DNA of 9,633 nt, taken from an uncultured Clostridia bacterium. Lineage in GTDB: Bacteria > Bacillota > Clostridia > Oscillospirales > CAG-382. Positions 6,291 through 9,633 of the stretch are shown here, piece after piece. A model generated the notes under the pieces. The model searched no databases, was not told the DNA's origin, and was given only the letters and a program-made list of their open reading frames with translations. The DNA lies in NCBI GenBank assembly GCA_905235695.1, contig CAJOMW010000032.1, positions 1-9,633 of the forward strand, written 5' to 3'. The position numbers and the translations under genes were made by a program. The first letter of the stretch is position 1, and the number at the start of each line of letters is the position of its first letter.

Positions 6291-9017
6291 CTATGCGGCG
6301 TTCTCTCCAAGAGAAATATTCGCAGACTCATTCTCTGTCGTTTCGGTTATATGCGGTACTGCGCTGTTTTCATTCGGCTGAGGTATGTCATCCGAGAACA
6401 TTTCCGTACCTCCGGGCGTAACAGTGTATACAAATTCTCCGCCGTCCGCACCTTGGTACGCAGTCTCATCACCGGTTATGTCTTCCTCTTGCCCATCGAG
6501 TATTGTCCAGCCATTGTAAACTCCGTTATGCACGGTGCAGTAACTGTTCTGAGGTGTGTCGACTCCCGCAGAATATCCGGGATATGTTCCGGCAGGCATT
6601 GCGCTCATATAAAACGGCTCAGACGGGTTCAGAACATTTGCAACGCTGCCGAAGTTTTTGCGGCAGGTATACCTTGCGTCGGTTATCGCTATATTCCGGG
6701 TAAAGTTTCTGTCTTCTACGTCAATAAGTGCTACCTTCATTATTGCGTTTTGCGGGCAGTATTCCGTTGCGACCATTCCGGTCGTGGAATCCCAGTCTAT
6801 CATAACGTGAACATCGCAGGTCTTTGTGGGTATCTGTCCCTTTGCGAACCAGCCTGTCGACGTCCTTCCGCCGCGAAGGTCGTGCGAGCAGTTTGCTCCG
6901 GGCAAAAGTCCGCTGTCAAGGCAGATAGTTGCGGTGGTGAGCCTTGAGAAGTCGAATTTTTCAAGGGACTGTTCGCCGCTTGCGGCTCTGTCAAAATACT
7001 TCTGGTGTATCTTGTCCATTACCTTTTCCCATGCGAGCATTGCGGGATTGGAGCTGAATTTTCCGAGGTATTTCGGGGTGTCGTAGCCAAACCAGCAGGC
7101 GCCGACGTAATACGGTGTAAATCCGGCAAAATATCTGTCCTTGTCGTCGTTGGTGGAACCGGTCTTTCCGGCTACGTTTATCTTTTTGTCAAGGGTTATT
7201 GCCGCCGCGGTACCGCTCGATACGACGTTCTGCAGCATCTTGGTCATTACCTGAGCGGTGTCCTGGGATATTGCGTACTCCTGCTCGATATTTCTCTCGA
7301 GGAGCACGGTCTTGTCGCTTCTGAGCACCCTCGTATAAAGTCTCGGAGAGGAATACATTCCGCCGTTCGGAAAGATAGAGTATGCCGCGGTAACCTCCAT
7401 TACGGTAAGTCCGTTCGTCAGACCTCCGAGTGCGAGAGGCGCAAGGTCTCTGTCGCTCGCGACGAGACTGTCGAGGTGCAGCTTGTTTTTCGCAAAGTTA
7501 TAGGAATAGTCAACCGAAAGCTCTTTGAGAACTTTTATCGCCACAGTATTCTTTGAAAGCTCTACCGCCCTGTTTACCGTTATAAGTCCGTCGTATCTGT
7601 TAGGTGCGTTTACCGGCCAATATCTGCCGAGGCTCGGCATATACTGAACGGGAGAATCGTCAAACACGGTTGCGTAGTTTATGAGTCCAAGATCCATCGC
7701 AGGACCGTAGACAGTGAGCGGCTTTATGGACGAACCTATCTGACGCTTGCTCTGCGTCGCCCTGTTCAGGTCGCGGTCGCCCGTCTTTGTACGTCCGCCG
7801 ATGATTCCCTTTACATCGCCTGTCCTGAAATCCATGACAACCATTGCGGACTCGGGCTGTATGCCTTCGGAAACTCTCTGGAAGGTGCTCGGATCGGAGA
7901 ACACCTCTTCCATAGCGCTCTGCACTTCGGGGTCCATGGTAGTATAAATCTCAAGTCCGCCGGAATATATGATGTTTGAAGCGTACTCTCGGGTATATCC
8001 GTATTCGGTATAGAGATCCTCTATAAGCTGTTCTATGAGGGCGTCCTTGAAGTAGGAATTCGACTTTGTGACCGTACCGTCGAGCACCGTTATGTTTATC
8101 TCAAGCTCCGTATTCTCCGCTTCCTCGCACTCCTGCTCGCTTATCATTTCGAGTTCCTTCATCTTCTCGAGGATAGCGTATCTCCTTCCCTTGTTTTCGT
8201 CGGGATTTCTTACCGGATCGTATTTAGTCGGAGACTTCGGAATGGCGGCAATAGCGGCGCACTCGACGAGAGTAAGCTCTGAGACGTCCTTTCCGAAATA
8301 GTAATTTGCCGCCGCCTGTACGCCGAAGTTTCCCCTCGATAGGCTTATCGTGTTGAGATACATCTCGAGTATCTCTTCCTTTGAGTGCTTCTCTGTAAGG
8401 CTGAGAGCACGGAACATTTCCTTTATCTTTCTCTGTATCGTGGTGTCATCGTCACCCGTTATGTTCTTTATTAACTGCTGAGTGATGGTAGAGCCTCCGT
8501 AGCTGTCGTTTCCGGCGGCAAACTGAAGAGCCGCACCGAACGTCCTCTTCCAGTCAACGCCGTTGTGCTGCCAGAAGCGCTCGTCCTCTATGGCGACAAA
8601 AGCATTTCTGAGGTTTTTGGGCATTTTGTCGTACGATACCCACGTCCTGTTTTCCGTGCCGTATATACGCTGATCCTCAAGCTCGATATCGTTGCCGTTT
8701 TCGTCGGTATAGTATATTTTTGTGGTCATATTCAGATTTGTCTTGAGGTTTTCTATATCGTAATCTTCAACGAGATAGTTTCTCACGTAGTTAAAAAAGT
8801 TTGCGGCGATAATTATGCCGGATATCGTGAGAATAAGAAGGATCGTCAGCAATATATTGAGCGTCCACTGGAGAGTTTTCTTGAGAACAACTCCCGTGGC
8901 TTTTCCGCTCTGCTTTATAGCCTTTTTAGCGCTCGCCCTTTTAAGGTTAGCGCTGGTATTTACAGTCATTTCGTTCTCGTTTTGAAGCTTTTTTCTGCCC
9001 TTGTTGTTCATAGTCAA
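6291..9017 (-). CDS. Class A penicillin-binding protein, PBP1A type (transglycosylase/transpeptidase)
   Basis: Bifunctional peptidoglycan synthase that polymerises lipid II and cross-links stem peptides outside the membrane. The 908 residues comprise a basic cytoplasmic head (1-48), one transmembrane helix (about 50-72), and a GT51 domain with VAIEDERFWQHNG (141-153, catalytic Glu144), GGSTITQQLIKN (174-185) and KIKEMFRALSLTEKHSKEEILEMYLN (198-222 region). The transpeptidase domain has the SxxK motif SSIK (429-432, nucleophile Ser429), SKN (488-490) and KTGS (618-621). A long tail (about 690-908) carries Cys699, 710, 734, 754, 785 and 827 and an acidic, Thr/Glu-rich end. Start choice: the TTG at 9017 has AAAGG 8 nt upstream, while the ATG at 9011 would be 14 nt from it; the two differ by only two residues. 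First gene of the envelope cluster. No convincing promoter was found upstream. Confidence 0.96.
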   Translation of the reverse strand: MTMNNKGRKKLQNENEMTVNTSANLKRASAKKAIKQSGKATGVVLKKTLQWTLNILLTILLILTISGIIIAANFFNYVRNYLVEDYDIENLKTNLNMTTKIYYTDENGNDIELEDQRIYGTENRTWVSYDKMPKNLRNAFVAIEDERFWQHNGVDWKRTFGAALQFAAGNDSYGGSTITQQLIKNITGDDDTTIQRKIKEMFRALSLTEKHSKEEILEMYLNTISLSRGNFGVQAAANYYFGKDVSELTLVECAAIAAIPKSPTKYDPVRNPDENKGRRYAILEKMKELEMISEQECEEAENTELEINITVLDGTVTKSNSYFKDALIEQLIEDLYTEYGYTREYASNIIYSGGLEIYTTMDPEVQSAMEEVFSDPSTFQRVSEGIQPESAMVVMDFRTGDVKGIIGGRTKTGDRDLNRATQSKRQIGSSIKPLTVYGPAMDLGLINYATVFDDSPVQYMPSLGRYWPVNAPNRYDGLITVNRAVELSKNTVAIKVLKELSVDYSYNFAKNKLHLDSLVASDRDLAPLALGGLTNGLTVMEVTAAYSIFPNGGMYSSPRLYTRVLRSDKTVLLERNIEQEYAISQDTAQVMTKMLQNVVSSGTAAAITLDKKINVAGKTGSTNDDKDRYFAGFTPYYVGACWFGYDTPKYLGKFSSNPAMLAWEKVMDKIHQKYFDRAASGEQSLEKFDFSRLTTATICLDSGLLPGANCSHDLRGGRTSTGWFAKGQIPTKTCDVHVMIDWDSTTGMVATEYCPQNAIMKVALIDVEDRNFTRNIAITDARYTCRKNFGSVANVLNPSEPFYMSAMPAGTYPGYSAGVDTPQNSYCTVHNGVYNGWTILDGQEEDITGDETAYQGADGGEFVYTVTPGGTEMFSDDIPQPNENSAVPHITETTENESANISLGENAA

Positions 9018-9145
9018 ATATCATGCCTTTCGTTTGGGCGTATCCTTTATCTGCTGTATATGCGTAAATTTTTTCAAATTGCGGAATATTTTTTCATGTT
9101 TTGGTGAACAATCAAAATATACTTACCGAGAAATGGGGTAGTGCC

Positions 9146-9538
9146 GTGTCAAAGAAAACAGGATATATCAAGGCCGCTTTCGCCGTGTTTTGCGTCATAT
9201 CCGTTATAGGCGCCGTTGCCGTCACTTACTTTTTCCGAGACAGCATAATCAAATACGAGGTCATCGCCCCCGTGCGCAGCGAATACGTCCCCATAAGCGC
9301 ACAGCAGCGCGAAGAATATATCTCACCCGGGGAAATACCCGATTCCGAGTTCTACACGCTCCGCCTTGAAGACGGCGTTATCGTCGTATATGACAGCGGC
9401 GGCAGCGCCGTGTACGCCGTGTCAAACGAGCACATCGGCGCACTTACAAAGAGCGACGTTGCCGCTCTTACGGGCGAAGGCATAGAGATAGACCTCCGCT
9501 CGGAACTGATTGAGATACTGAACTATCTCAGAAGTTAG
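9146..9538 (+). CDS. Membrane-anchored protein with BofC-C-terminal-like domain
   Basis: 130 residues from the GTG at 9146: a short basic head (SKKTGYIK), one transmembrane or signal-anchor helix (about 9-30), a linker, then a small domain (about 69-128). The pattern is FYTLRLEDGVIVVYDSGG, followed by ...HIGALTKSDVAALTGEGIEIDLRSELIEILNYL. This resembles the C-terminal domain of BofC, a forespore intermembrane-space regulator of SpoIVB in Bacillus, which also occurs alone in many Clostridia. The start was chosen because GGGG (9135-9138) lies 7 nt upstream of this GTG and it puts positive charges right before the helix. Upstream in-frame TTG (9101) and GTG (9104) lack an SD. A -10-like TATACT (9118-9123) lies upstream without a good -35. 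Divergent from the PBP gene. Domain match is by eye, so moderate confidence; a role in sporulation is inference. Confidence 0.68.
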   Translation: MSKKTGYIKAAFAVFCVISVIGAVAVTYFFRDSIIKYEVIAPVRSEYVPISAQQREEYISPGEIPDSEFYTLRLEDGVIVVYDSGGSAVYAVSNEHIGALTKSDVAALTGEGIEIDLRSELIEILNYLRS

Positions 9539-9545
9539 ACAAGGC

Positions 9546-9563
9546 GCGGTGATCACTCACCGC
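9546..9563. repeat. Hairpin in the convergent gene junction
   Basis: GCGGTGA-TCAC-TCACCGC is a perfect 7-bp stem with a 4-nt loop, 7 nt after the stop of the BofC-like gene. It overlaps the last codons and stop of the minus-strand partial gene. No U-tract follows on either strand, so a terminator role is uncertain. Confidence 0.4.
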
Positions 9564-9633
9564 AGTCCTCGTCGCATTTACATTTTTTGCACTTGAAAAT
9601 CCCGTTGATCAGTGCGCCTATTGCAATACATGC
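9553..9633 (-). CDS. 3' end of an unidentified gene with Cys-rich C-terminus (partial)
   Basis: An open minus-strand frame enters from the right edge and ends at TGA (9555-9553). The last 26 residues are a short hydrophobic stretch (ACIAIGALINGIF) followed by FKCKKCKCDEDCGE, with four cysteines in a charged tail. It looks like the end of a small protein with a membrane helix and possible metal-binding tail, but so short a piece cannot be identified. The frame is open to the edge of the window and the position, convergent with the BofC-like gene, is sensible. It could be a chance open frame. Confidence 0.42.
   Translation of the reverse strand, partial: ACIAIGALINGIFKCKKCKCDEDCGE

Noticed and set aside
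6267..6947. 226-codon plus-strand frame antisense to the PBP tail
   Set aside because: Cys/Arg-rich translation typical of an antisense shadow; no SD and no domain, while the opposite strand encodes a well-conserved PBP.
7005..7556. 183-codon plus-strand frame antisense to the PBP transpeptidase domain
   Set aside because: Lies opposite the conserved KTGS and SKN motifs; no SD or recognisable domain.
8565..9107. 180-codon plus-strand frame antisense to the PBP N-terminus
   Set aside because: It covers the PBP transmembrane region, so hydrophobic stretches appear by complementarity; no SD.
9101..9145. Upstream TTG (9101) or GTG (9104) start for the BofC-like protein
   Set aside because: No SD precedes either, and they would add 14-15 polar residues before a good basic signal-anchor; GTG 9146 has a G-rich SD at 7 nt.

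Overview
The window looks like chromosomal DNA from a Gram-positive, low-to-mid GC member of the Firmicutes, probably class Clostridia (Oscillospirales-like, although I cannot place the genus). Four things point there: a class-I tetrahydrofolate (THF) riboswitch in front of folT, an S-layer-homology (SLH) protein, a BofC-like membrane protein of a type known from spore formers, and heavy use of AUA isoleucine codons with purine-rich Shine-Dalgarno (SD) sites. I see no mobile element, CRISPR array, rRNA or tRNA.

Left part (1-2644, minus strand): a folate-salvage operon. A good sigma-A promoter (2616-2644) starts a leader that folds as a THF riboswitch (2503-2607) and then as a hairpin that buries the folT SD (2450-2491). 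Next come folT (folate-specific ECF transporter S component), folC (folylpolyglutamate/dihydrofolate synthase, ATGA overlap with folT) and a gene for a two-cluster iron-sulfur protein related to epoxyqueuosine reductase QueG (17-nt overlap with folC), which runs off the left edge. FolT imports folate and FolC traps it by polyglutamylation. The third gene is not an expected member of a folate regulon and is one of the two most interesting points in the window, together with the apparently complete translational switch in the leader.

Middle (2645-4214): a promoter divergent from folT, with an inverted repeat against its -35 box, drives one gene for a CNNM/CorC-type (DUF21-CBS-CBS-CorC_HlyC) membrane protein. 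It ends in a strong intrinsic terminator (4142-4173) followed by a second 12-bp hairpin (4187-4214) that separates it from the convergent operon to the right. The 344-base gap 2448-2791 is filled by the riboswitch, the two promoters and the inverted repeat.

Right part (4221-9017, minus strand): a tightly spaced cell-envelope cluster, transcribed in the order class A penicillin-binding protein (PBP1A type), secreted SLH-domain protein, then an alpha/beta hydrolase of the acetyl-esterase type (gaps of 26 and 16 nt). Divergent from the PBP gene is a small membrane-anchored protein with a BofC-C-like domain (9146-9538, plus). The last 81 bases hold the 3' end of an unidentified minus-strand gene with a cysteine-rich C-terminus.

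Nothing here amounts to a wholly new system. The best leads are the THF-riboswitch control of a QueG-like enzyme and the linkage of PBP, SLH protein and esterase.
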